Positions 1 to 11,500 of a stretch of 64,000 nucleotides of DNA are shown here, one piece after another; the first letter of the stretch is position 1, and the number at the start of each line of letters is the position of its first letter. The position numbers and the translations under genes are program-made. The notes under the pieces are model-generated. The model was not told where the DNA came from. It saw nothing but the letters and a program-made list of their open reading frames with translations, and did no database searches. Origin of the DNA: Paralichthys olivaceus (Eukaryota > Chordata > Actinopteri > Pleuronectiformes > Paralichthyidae); assembly GCF_024713975.1 (NCBI RefSeq), contig NC_091097.1:5058361-5122360 (forward strand), in the 5' to 3' direction.

Positions 1-1687
1 GTTCACGCGACTAAAGAATGGACATGTGGCCCAGTCCACCTCCGAATGTGGTCTGGGGTGTGTTCACACCTGTACATAGAGGTGTCCACTTGTGATCGGT
101 GTGTACAGGGTAACCGTTACTCCAGCACTTTAAGATATTCAGAGCTAAATTTGCTTTGTGGGATATCAAAAACCCTAAACCTTCACCGTGGTGACGTTAA
201 AGTCTTTGAAATAGTTAATTAGGATTAAAACAAAGACAACTTAAAAGAAGAGATACTTGCCCCTGCTACCACGCTCCTCTAAATGCTACCTGCATATATC
301 TTGCAGAAATAATCGGTCTAGGTATGTGCCTGCAGTGACCGAGGCATTAAAGAGTGGGGCTTCAATGAAGCAGGAAAGGTGAGATGGTGGAGTTACTAGG
401 CCCAAAGCCAACCATATTCTTTACGTGTTACTCGACCCTGAAAAGAAACTTTAAAAAGACCAGGCCGGTGAATCCTCAGGTGGTTTTCTTAAATGCAGCA
501 TGATATATCTATTTGAACTGAGCCTTCAATATTCATTTGCTGTGGTCCACCGCTGGTCAAGTGATGATTAGGTCTATCAGTCCACCCTCCTGACTCCGTG
601 ATGCTCGTGTCAAAACTCATTTCTGCTCCCTTCTCTGCTTATCGGCCGTGCCTCCTGTGATCGAGGCAACCCTGGCGGCAGCAAAGGAAACCTAAATGGA
701 CTCCAGGCTCAAGAGCAATGCATCTTCATCTCGCTTCTTCACACTCCGCTCAACACACTAATCTCTGAAAGCTCACATTTACCTCAGAGTTCTGGCACCT
801 GTCTTATCTAAAGAGGATAGAGAGCACGGAGGAGGAGGAGGAGGAGGGGGGGGGGGGGGGGGAATTTAGAGTAGAACCTTAAATTCCATCTCTTTAACCC
901 AAACTGGAGTCCGAAAAATCACAAAGCAAGTGAAGTGCTGGAAAACGAGGTGGTGGTAAATGTTTTCTCAGAGGGCTGCGTCTTCTCTATAATTGAAAGG
1001 TCAGGCCTCTGAAATCAAAGTGCAGCCATGCCTGCAGAATGTATGTGGATGGCATGTGTTATATGTCAAACCAAAAGGCTACGAAAACAAACCACACCTC
1101 GTTTAAGATGCAGAGAAAATGCCTCCCTGTCTCTGACCCCTCTGAAGCTGGAAGCCTCTGTGTTTTTTCTGTTTTTGAGAGCTGAGGATTTTCCTGCAGC
1201 CACTGCTCCCTCCAGTGGCAAAATATATTACAGTCACTCTTCATTTTTAATTTCCGTGTAAACTGATGAAGAGTTTTTTTCCTTTAAGCCCCAGTGACTG
1301 GTTGGTAGAAGAGCTTGTTGCTCACTGAAGCCCCCATGTGGACTGAATTATGATTATCAGTGCTGGTCTGAGCCTCTGCTGCAGTTTTCAGATTAAATGT
1401 CCCATTACGTCAAACTTGGGAAGAGGATCTCATGCTGGACAGCTCAGAAAAAACTCACTGCTAACATGCACGGAAAGTCTTAAACTCAAGAAATCACTCC
1501 AACACAGGCACTTTGAATTTTAGTTTTTTTTCGATAAATAATAAACCAATTTTAAACATTTGAAATATGAGTGTTACCACTAGAGATGCCAGCAGAGTGT
1601 GTGGGAATAATGTGAGGTAGCTCAGCTATTTCCTGGGATATCATTATGGTTTCACTTCCGACAAAGTGAACATCGTTCAAACTTTAC
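1..1687. other. No recognisable gene; probably intron or flank of the minus-strand gene starting at 1786
   Basis: I see no exon with convincing protein similarity on either strand. If the coding exon at 1688-1786 is real, this stretch would be the first part of its first intron, because that gene reads leftward off the window. It contains a purine-rich GAG/G tract near 828-862 and otherwise ordinary AT-rich sequence. Confidence 0.5.
828..862. repeat. (GAG)n followed by a G homopolymer of about 17 bases
   Basis: GAG triplets run directly into an uninterrupted G run ending at about 862. Low-complexity tract with no coding role visible. Long G runs are prone to sequencing length error, so the exact count is uncertain. 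Confidence 0.9.
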
Positions 1688-1786
1688 ATCGTCAAAGGAG
1701 AAGAAGCCGCTGCGGTTCTTTTTCTTCTTCGGTTTAATGCTCTCAACTTTCTGCGGCTGGCCATGGTTCAGTCTGGACAGAGACAT
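1688..1786 (-). CDS. Candidate first coding exon of an unrecognised gene
   Basis: On the minus strand an ATG at 1786-1784, with A at -3, opens a 33-codon reading frame beginning MSLSRLNHGQ. It has a lysine-rich centre (PKKKKNR) and ends GFFSFDD directly before a good splice donor (GTAAAG) at 1687-1682, so it leaves in phase 0. Without splicing the frame continues only eleven more codons to a stop. Behind it, at 1861-1935, lie three CCAAT boxes and a perfect CRE, as expected of a promoter. The rest of the gene would be off the left edge. I do not recognise the protein. It could be a chance open frame, but the start context, donor and promoter together are suggestive. Confidence 0.45.
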
Positions 1787-1860
1787 CCTGTTTAGCTCAG
1801 GAATACATTTTGGTCCACTGGTCCGAGGCACTTTTCACAGCTGTTGTTTTTGAGCCTGTC

Positions 1861-1935
1861 CCAATGAAAACTACCTGAACACCTGCAATTATCCAATCAG
1901 CCAATCACGCGGCAGCAGGGCAAAGCATGACGTCA
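1861..1935. promoter_or_regulatory. Promoter-like cluster: three CCAAT boxes and a palindromic CRE
   Basis: CCAAT occurs at 1861, 1893 and 1901, and the palindrome TGACGTCA at 1928-1935. The cluster lies 75-150 bp upstream of the minus-strand ATG at 1786 and about 1 kb beyond the 3' end of elac2. CCAAT (NF-Y) and CRE (CREB/ATF) sites near a start are typical of housekeeping vertebrate promoters. Function is inferred from motifs only. Confidence 0.5.
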
Positions 1936-2429
1936 TCCTCTTTGATATCGTCTCAATACATACATTAAAAACATGGTTTCAACATTGCACAGTTGACTGT
2001 AAATCTTTGTTTTCATTAACTTCTCCAATGATTTCATGTTTTATTAATACAACAGTTTCACTGTATTATCATCTATTATATATTCATGAGCAGCGGTTGA
2101 CAAACACATCAATAACCACTTATATCTTCTTACAGTTAAATTGTACTGTATATGAAACCTTTATATGCTGCTTATAAATTATTTATGAGGAGACTGAGCA
2201 CTCAAACATGATTACACATTGATGCGAGGTTCATCTTTTGATGTATTAATAGTCACAATCAGCAATAAAGTACCAGCGACGATGCACAGGACACACAGTC
2301 CTTCAGCCTGTATAGTTAGCAAGTTAGCAGAGGCTATAGTAGCCTGTTAAAAGCTATGGATATTTTGGAGTTCTGTTACTTAAAGGTGGAGTAATGGAAA
2401 CAATAATTCCTCAGTTTTGTGTGTTCAGG

Positions 2430-2610
2430 TGAATTGACTTCATCCCTCTGTTCATGTTCCTCATAAGTTTGGTTTAATGAGTTATTTGATGATATAAAAA
2501 CAGGGTTAAAGGTCATGATTGAAAGCTGCGACTGGCTCACGATTGGTCGAGAACCTATATCGGCAAGAGCTCGATACCACAGTCCGACAAAATGACCAAC
2601 ATTGCACAGA
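2430..2610. repeat. Dispersed repeat family C, 3' part
   Basis: The segment containing TTTGATGATATAAAAACAGG and the following TCATGATTGA is nearly identical to sequence at about 29805-29880, and a diverged version occurs at 56430-56475. This copy lacks the conserved 5' part seen elsewhere (GTGGCTGGCTGC core). It lies just beyond the elac2 polyadenylation signal. Confidence 0.6.
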
Positions 2611-2776
2611 CTGTGACTCCAAATAACTTCATTAGTGCAAGGCATTCATTTCTGGAGTATTTTAGCTTAATTTTCTTACATTTGGAAGATGTGGAGACGT
2701 TGTCCTCTACGTGAAATTATGTTGGTTCCCACTAAAGACATCCATTTTGAATAAACTACACACCGTGTGGTTTTGC

Positions 2777-2782
2777 TTTATT
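2777..2782 (-). terminator. elac2: elac2 polyadenylation signal (AATAAA on minus)
   Basis: TTTATT on the plus strand reads AATAAA on the minus strand, about 180 nt past the elac2 stop codon at 2962. It is the first canonical hexamer I noticed on the correct strand, which gives a short 3' UTR. Confidence 0.6.
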
Positions 2783-2961
2783 CAGTCTAATGAAAAACAA
2801 AAAAAACATATTCATAGCTTAGCATTATACATTGCCAGAAATATACATTTTTCTTCAATAAAACCACAGAAGCCAAATAAAAATCATATATCATAAAGTT
2901 CATTTAAATAAAAATAACTCATGTTTCTCACTGCTAAAGTCTTTTCCTCTGAGCTCATGTT

Positions 2962-5900
2962 TCAGTGGGTTTTCTGTCTCTTTGCTTCTACATCATTTGT
3001 TGCTGACGCCTCCTGATCTCGTTTGGCAGCTCGGCCGGCCTCCTCTGCCGCTCCACTCGACTTCTGCTCGCTGTTCGCCTCAGAGCTGCTTCCTCTCGGC
3101 TGTCTCAGCTCCCTTTTCTCTCTTCTCTCCTCCATTTCTTCAATTTCCTCGGCAAACAGGGTCTTAAGTGCAGGAATGAGTCTGGGGAGGATTTTAAAGT
3201 CTCCAAAGTGAATCTGAGAAGAGGAGATGATGAGAAAGAAAATGGTCAATGTACCAACTCTGGTTTTTACATTCAGTGCTGAGGCAGAGGACAATGTACT
3301 TGATTTCAGCCTTGACACAGAAAGGGAAGATTCTCTCTTTTCTTCAGAAAGTGGGAAACTAAAACAATAGAAACTCATGAATGCAGCTACTCAAGCAAAC
3401 ATACTGTTTTCAGTCTGAGGTTCCAGTTCCAGGTCTCTTATCAACACGAGCAGAGAATCCACTTTTTCCACTGGCAAAGACGTGCAGTCTGTATTTTTTA
3501 TTTAACATGTGTTACCATTGTGGCCTTCATCAGCAAGTCTACTTAAGTAAACGAGGACGAGAAGTTCACAACGTACCTCAGATGAAATCATCTTTTTGAG
3601 GTCACGCAAACGAATGAACAAACTCCATCTGCTGATGAAGGTCATGTGATATTGTAGAAATCCAGTCAGTGGACATTCAGATTGTTTAGTCAATCTAGTA
3701 TTTTTATGTCAAATCATAACTGTATGTTTTGGACCAATCTCTACTGAATGCCAATTTTCATTCTATATTCTTGATGCAATTCTAACTATTGAAATTATTT
3801 GTATCCCCTCAGCCGTTTATAGTTTATTTATTTCGGAACCTCAGTAGCCTCCTCACTCAGCAGATCTGAACCCTATAAAAACCTCTGGGGAGTGGAACAT
3901 CAACTTGGCAGCATGAGTGTGCATCTGACAAATCTACAGAGATTACGTGATAGAATCAAACAGAGTGAGGAACTACCAGTTTTAGTGTAGTGTCCCTAAT
4001 AAAGTGCTCAGTAACACCTATTTTACACCAAAATAAGCATTTGTTTTTATATGCAAATAAACCTGCAAAAAAGAGCTGTTGACAGTGGAGAGTTTTGTAG
4101 AATGATGATTGTATATATTTCCCTTGCAGACAAAAGCCAGATGATTGTGGGTGTTGGTGGGTTTTTTCATCAGTGGAAAAGGGGCTATAGTTTGTCTGAA
4201 TGCTGCATTCATGAGCACATGTTCGAGCTGGAGAAGCAATTTCCCAAAACATAATTTGCGTGTTACCTGCACGTCTACATGGAAACTTACTTTCATGTGG
4301 TCGAAGGATATTCCCACTCTGTCGTTGAAGTCCTCGCTGAAGAGAGGGATCTTGGCATAGCGTTGGCTGAAGTGGTTCAGCATGATGAACTTGGCGTTCA
4401 TCTTCATGCCGATACCGATGGCCTGAGAGGTCGTACTGTCGGGAAAAACAAGAATCCATAAAGTCACAGATTGGCGTTACGCAACTTTCTCAACCGACTG
4501 GTGTTTTTGTTCCTTTCTCAAAGGGACTGTTTCCATGTTAATATTGTTTTCCAAAGACATAAAATGATGCTGTTGTGAAGACAGACGCTCACTCTGCTAC
4601 TATAAAAAGGTGAGAAAAAAAAAATCAATGGCAATTGTCTGAGGAAAGTAAAGAAATTTAATAAGCCCTTAAAAACGTAAGTGCAACCTCCAGGAGCCAA
4701 TAAAGAAACATTTTTTAGCTGGCTGACAGCTTTAACTGCGCCAATTTTCCTTTTTCAACGATTTTAAACATTTGCATAAATTACATTAACTGAGCCGCGT
4801 GGTGAAAATGTTTGTTTTACTCACCTGTGCCTCTTCTCCACAGCCTCCTCTTCCATCCCATCCTCCAGCGTGGCCTCGTGTATCAGCAGGGTTGCATTTT
4901 TCCCTGTGGTGGAAAGCAAGGCATCACAGAGAAGCACTTACAGTCTCTTCCTGTCCCACAGGAAATCAATCAGGTAGTCGGCGTAATCAAGAACTGGCAC
5001 GCCCTGTTTGTCTGGTGAGCTGAGCCATTTATAATGAACAGGCATGGGATACAATCGCTGTCTCTGGGAGGCTTTTCTTGGACTGAATCCAGTCAAGCAA
5101 TTTAAAGGGAGTCAATGAAGTGGGATCCCTCAGGAACCATTAGAAAGAGCCTGCCAGCGATGAGAGGGATCCGAAGCAGTGAGAAATATTGGATAAATTA
5201 TTCAGAACAGCCCGTGTAGTCAAGCTATGGTTAAGATGACCTTATATGAATCTCTGAAATATTGAAAGCGTACGCTCAATTTGCTATTACCTACAGAATG
5301 CCTGTCTAGACACACTTGAGTGAAATATGGGCTCTTATCACTCTGAGTGCTACTAACCGATGTGAACCAATCCATCGCAGGGCATGGTGTCACCAGAGAA
5401 GGCCAGTTTCCAGCCGGACTGGTGCGTGAAGCTGCAGGCGAAGGCGTTCTTGCAGTGATGCACTGTGCACGTCTGGAACTGAGGCACACAAACACACAGG
5501 ATTAGACACTTAAAAAGCTTTTTTCTTTTTTTTCTTTTTTTTTAAACATTGAAGGACGGCATGTTCAAACAGACCTTCTGCAGATCGTTCTTTTTCAGGA
5601 ACGCTTTGATGAGTGCCCTTGTCCGCTGTGTGGGCTGATCACCATGATCACATAGAAACTTGTTTGGGACGAAACTGAAAACCAGAAAAAAAGATTTTAA
5701 GAAAGAAAACTTAAGCCGAGGAAAGAGAAGAAGAGAAGGGATTATTTTGTACCATGTCTCTGTACAGCGGCATTTAGGATAAGTATCACTAGAGCCTGCC
5801 GACAGCATGTCTAACACACCATGGACAGAAGTATCCACGTATTTTCATGTACAGGTTTCAGATTAACAAGGATTAAAATGATAAATCTGCTGTTATTCTG

Positions 5901-8598
5901 GATATTTTGTCACAAAAAAAGAATCAACTCATTTTCGATTGGTAATGTGAACTACGTGCGTCCCCTTGGGCGAGAGCTTGTGTGTGCAGTGTGTGTGCAG
6001 TGTGTGTGCAGTGTGTGTGCAGTGTGTGTGCAGTGTGTGTGCAGTGTGTATTTCCGTTGTATTGCATGCGAACGTGAACTGGCTCTGAGGAAGATACCAG
6101 AATACATTTAGGCTAAAAAAACACATTGTAAATGTCGCCATTTCAAGTTGAATCGGAATGTTGGGGCTTCGAAACACTTGGATGACAACACAGGAGCAGC
6201 ACGGAGGCATTTTATGTTTCATTTGTTTGTTTTTTTATGTTTGAAAAATGTATCACCAGTTATTTGAATTGTGTTGGATTTGGCTGCCACGCTTTTTACC
6301 CCTGCGACTCCAAAAGTGTTTTGTGGACTCAAACACTTCACCCACCCCTCCATATCATAGCTGTGAATAGATCATGAGTGAATTTTCATTTTTCTGTAAA
6401 CTATCCCTTTTGGCTCGAATCCCAACAGAATGAATCGACAAGTATGGCTGAAGAGGGCGCTGTTGTCCAGTGAAAGTTACTATCTCTTTAATATGTGGTT
6501 TTGGTCTCTTCACTAGATTTCTTCATCAGACACATCTGACACATACACAGTTTCACGTTCGGAAAGTGTGAAGGTCAAGTTTGAGATGTGATGTTACGAT
6601 GTCTTTCTGTCCACGTACTTAATATGGCTGAGGATTTCCTCGCAGTAGTCGTGATACTGGTTGAGCCAGGTCATGATCTGGTTCGGAGCAATCAGGTAAA
6701 TGGGGCTTAACTCTTTTCCAAGAGTCATCTAGAGACAAAAATATGACAAAGTTAGTCAAACGCAATCATTTCAGATTCATACCCACAAAAAATTCATGCA
6801 CACAAAACATGACGTACTATCAGAGCGATGACATAGTAAAGACAATTGAGAAGACCTTACAACACATCACTGCAACATCAGTTAAATTGATTTCAAGCAA
6901 CTTTGAAATATTAAATGAGCAAAGAAAATAGTGTCATTATTTTAAAAATGAGATTTGATTCTTTACCATTGCTCTTTCCTTCTGGTACAACAAATTCAGC
7001 AGCCCCTGAGACAGAAGGGTTGGACATGAGTCACAGTATTTACCAGTGCTGTGTTTAGTTCTCAGTTCACCAAGATGTACGGCTGCTTACTGTGTGGTGG
7101 TCAGCATGCATGTGTGAGATAAAGACAGTGGAAATCTTGGAGAGCGCTTCGTTCACGTGTTCCCCGTAGTGTCTGCAGAGCTGACCGAAGGTTCCCTCTC
7201 CACAGTCCAACAGGATCGACTGACTCGGGCTACAAACAGGAGTGAACACACGTATGAAGAAAAGGCTAGAAAAGAGCAAATCTACACCGGACAGAGGAAA
7301 TTACAAATTATGGTCTGTCTTTATTCTTATGTTTCCAGGTCGGGTTTCAACAAGTTAAACCCAAGATGTTTTAAGACCATAATGAACAAAATTACAACAG
7401 ATATGAAGGAATATCAGTATCCAAGAATTATGTACACTTCCCCATAACTGAAGATGAGGTGAGGTAGTCGAGTAGAAGATAACCATGAAAACTTATCTCT
7501 CAAACTAAAGGCTAGGTATCTATAGTCTTTAACTCATTGACTCAGACAAGCTGATTGAACCAAGATCCATTCTGATCAGGATGTTTGCATATGATCAGTT
7601 ATCAGTTCCATGTTGGTCTTACAGCGGGCTAATATCTGTATCATTAAGAAAGAACTACAGCACAGACATTACAAAGTTAAGCATTCCCCCAAAACATTTT
7701 AATAATAATTTTAAAGTGCAACAGATCGTTAAAGCTAACATAATTAAGTCTTACCTAAATATTTAGCGGAGGTAGCTAAATGAGTTGATAATCTTTATCT
7801 TTGTTTGTGTAATAAAAACAGATCCACACCTGATGTTTACTAAAGTGCCACTGACGTTTCTGATCTTCATCGGAAGAGCTGAACCTGTTCCCAGGAAAAC
7901 CACCTCTGGGTATTTTTCTCCTCGTCCTGCAGCAGGAAACATTTTATCATATACAAGTACAATGTTTGAGTACGAAGAGATAAACAAGCAGTGTTATTTA
8001 AAATCAATTTAAAAATATTTTCTTCACAACATTGCTGCTGGACCATTTTCTTCTCTAAATCTTTTTGTTGAAAAGCGAAAATATGTCTCTGAGTTTCCAG
8101 AGAACTGACCAGAAGGCTCTGCAGCGTCACTGGAGCAAATCTTCCTGCACTTGTCCACCTCTTCCAGGAAGTTTGGGACCTCGGAAGCCTCTTGCACAAA
8201 CTCCTCAGCGTTGCAGGAGGGGATGGCGTCTCTAACGAATGAGATACAGAGTCAAGAAGACACACACCACTGCCCGCAAAAAGCGCCGGCCAGGGAAAAC
8301 AGGGATTCTTTTCACAGCGCCTCCACAGCGCTTGACAGAAACAGCGCAGGGGAAAAAAAACACTGACACTTGTAAGACGAGTTTACAGAAGAAGAAGAAG
8401 AAAGAGGAGGTTGAGGGCAATGGTCCATTCCAGATTGTTTTCTGTGACAAGGCAGCGCTCTGAGCTGCAGAGTAACGCAGGATAAATTGGGGGAACTGAA
8501 GGACAAACTAACCTTTGCCACTCCATTACAGGTCTGAGCTGGAACTTGAGCAGGCACTCGGCTCTGACGTTGGGGACATGCAGGGCGGCCTGAGGCTC
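2962..8598 (-). CDS. elac2: elac2 exons 14-24: catalytic metallo-beta-lactamase domain
   Basis: Exon map, high to low: 14 8598-8513; 15 8231-8110; 16 7926-7830; 17 7229-7091; 18 7005-6967; 19 6728-6619; 20 5674-5575; 21 5478-5358; 22 4903-4825; 23 4435-4291; 24 3213-2962 with the stop. Exon 17 carries SHMHADHH, the zinc-binding signature, and ends exactly after HHT. Exon 21 has [10 protein letters not shown], exon 22 HEATLEDG, and exon 23 [10 protein letters not shown]. The last exon ends in a charged tail ([12 protein letters not shown], then a Ser/Glu/Lys-rich stretch), as in the human protein. All catalytic residues I know for the family are present, so the enzyme should be active. Confidence 0.93.
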
Positions 8599-11500
8599 CT
8601 GAGGGAAAAAAGAAGGTTTTATGACGTTTTCTTTTTTTATCACATCTGATTTATTACTTTGTGAACTCTTTGCTTTGAAAACACCTTGTTTTTAAGAACA
8701 TCACACTGGACCTCATTTTGCTCTCTAGGGAAAAAAAGTGTGTCCTCGGTGACATGAATGTTGGTTAAAGACATTACAGAAAGATGGACAACATGACTGC
8801 TCCGAAAAGGTTAAGCCAAAGTGCTTTGATTGCCCCCTGGTGGCTGGCTGCATTGCAGTGTAGGTCATAAACCCTGCCTCCTCTATGTTAATGGATGGGA
8901 CATGGACCAAACTAAAACGTATTCAAAATAAATAACTAAAAGCATAGCAACACAGGTTTCATCCTAATCCATAAAACTGATTTTCTAAACTCTTGCTTGT
9001 TTCAAAAACAGAACCCAAAGTGTTCCCTGATAAAGGCACGTGCAGTAGATAACCTGAACCTGAACCCAAACATCTGACAGACTCAGGTCGGGTATGCACA
9101 CTGTTTCCTGAACCATCGACTGTAAAAAAAGATAGACGCTGAAAGTGAAGCCAAACCATCTTGGTGAGTGACTGTTATTTGATGACTCTGGCACCAAATT
9201 ACGTCAAAAGTGCAGGATATCAGTTCCTGTATCCAAAATGCTTTATTATATCTCAGTCCAATGGGAGGAAGTGGAGAAGTTGTCTATCTTTATTAACAGT
9301 ATAGAGTCTATAGTCTCTCGCCGCTGTGGGAAATTATGATTAATAATAACTTATCGGTGCAAGATTGCAGCGTTTGTATCTGGGATAGTTTGGCTTTCTT
9401 TCTGGATCGTTTGAGGAAGTGGAGAAGCATCATCGCTCTATGTTTACATTTTATTGTTAAGAATGAACAAACATGGAGAGCCCTTTATTAAAGTGCACCG
9501 TTAAAGTGAATCATTGTCTCTTATGTCTCTCATGCAGCTGTTTCCAGGGAAAAGGGATGAACTGCCCGATATTATTATGATGTCCTTTATAAAGTGCTTG
9601 GTCAGTAAATGACTTTTTAAAAAGTATATACAGTAATGTGGTGCATGTGTATAAATAGATACTATTACGGCTTTTGGACATGCACTGAACTTTCAATGTT
9701 CTCCTGATATTGAACTGTATGTGAAAACACAAAGGTAAGAATCTCAAGACTTTCTCCCTCATAAAAACTACTGAGTGAGGTCATGTGAGAATACAGCCGG
9801 AGAGTATCAGGAGTATTCACTGCAAGCGAGTGGGTGTGTTGATGACATTCCTAACACGTGACAGGCACAAAACTATAAAAATAATGTATATCTAAGGATG
9901 GAAAAGCGTAGCCACACACGTAGAAGTAAAAGACCAAGATGTCAAGAGAGCTTTTGGTGACCTCAGCCGGTTTTGGTGTGCTGTACACTAAAACACATGA
10001 TCTCAGCAGTACATCACGTTCTGCCTCTGCCTGCTGCACCCCCCCCTTCCCTCAACACTGCAGAGATTTCCGCATCTGAGCAGAGAATCTCCTTCTGTCA
10101 TTCATTTGTGGAAACGACTATAAATTGATGAGTCACAGTCTCTGCGGCAACAGAGCACTGCTCGCCTATTCAAATTTTCTTAATATTAAAAATGTTGCAT
10201 GTCCACGTCGCACCAAATTCCACACTGTGCTTCCTTGTAACAATAAACCTGTCAGTTATTATTAGGTGCATAATTCTGGGAAGTGACCACCAGTGTTACC
10301 TTTGTTTTGGAAGAGCTGAGTTCTGGAAAGATCTCGGGGTGAATCATGTTCAGCTGAGCTTGAATCTTGTGACTTCTGACGTTGTGGTCGGTGCAGGCCT
10401 GCTCATTCAGGATCAGGTGTTCTGTTGAGGATGGAAACCTGCACAAACACAGAGAACACCTTCAGCCTCTGAACATCAAACTGTAATAAAGTCAATGGAG
10501 TCTGGTTTTACGGCGTCAGAAGTCGGACCTCTCCATCCACTCTTTGTATTCATCGGTTTTCAAAACAGACTCTGGAGTCATGTGCACCACCAGCACAGCA
10601 GAGTCCTCCGTCCCTCCTGTCTGGTATCTAGACGGGATGAGAGACTGAACTCAGTTTCATTCAGCAAAAGACACAGAGAGCTTTTAAAATCTAAGTCTCA
10701 GCTAATCAGTGTCACCTCCTCAGTTGCTGGTTGGTGCAAACACCTTTGATGAACTCGTCAGACGGACACTCGACAATGATAAAGATCGGTCCGGGGTCAG
10801 TGGGAGTACAAACCTGCTCAGGTCGGATCTATAAGGAAACAACAACAACAACAACACTGTCAGCAGACACAACCAGGAGCTGCAGTGTGAAACCTGAGAG
10901 GCTCCATCGTCGTACAGAACCTCTTTTCCTTCGTAGGTGATACTTTTTCCAGACTTCAGAGCGGTGATGAGAGGACCGATGGCTGCTGTGCCTCTGTCAG
11001 GAAAAAGATTTTATAATTGTAAAAAAAAAATACAATAAAAATGCTAAAATATATTATTACACCTAAATTAATTTAACCTTTCAATCAATTAGTTCATTTA
11101 TTAAATAAAGAATCTATTTGGGCTTTTGGATAAATAAAATAATCAATTTACATATTTTTGGTTCTAGGAAAAAGTCATAGATTCGATATTTTGTCACAAT
11201 TTTCTGACATTTTATGAGTCAAACAATAATGAACAGATGATGAAGTTACAATGAGGTTTTATATAAAGATTAGGACATAGATAATAGTAGTCGAATACAG
11301 CAGAGTATTTATTATCTATAAAAAATCGAATATTTCAATCCAATAAAATAAATGATAGTAATAATGATAATAATAAATTAATTCCCACAGAAACACTGTC
11401 CACATGACAATGAACTGAGTTTATTGGCATTGATCGCCAGTGTTGATATCTCATCAGCACCATCGATACTATAAGTAGAATCCACTCACACTGGCAGTCC

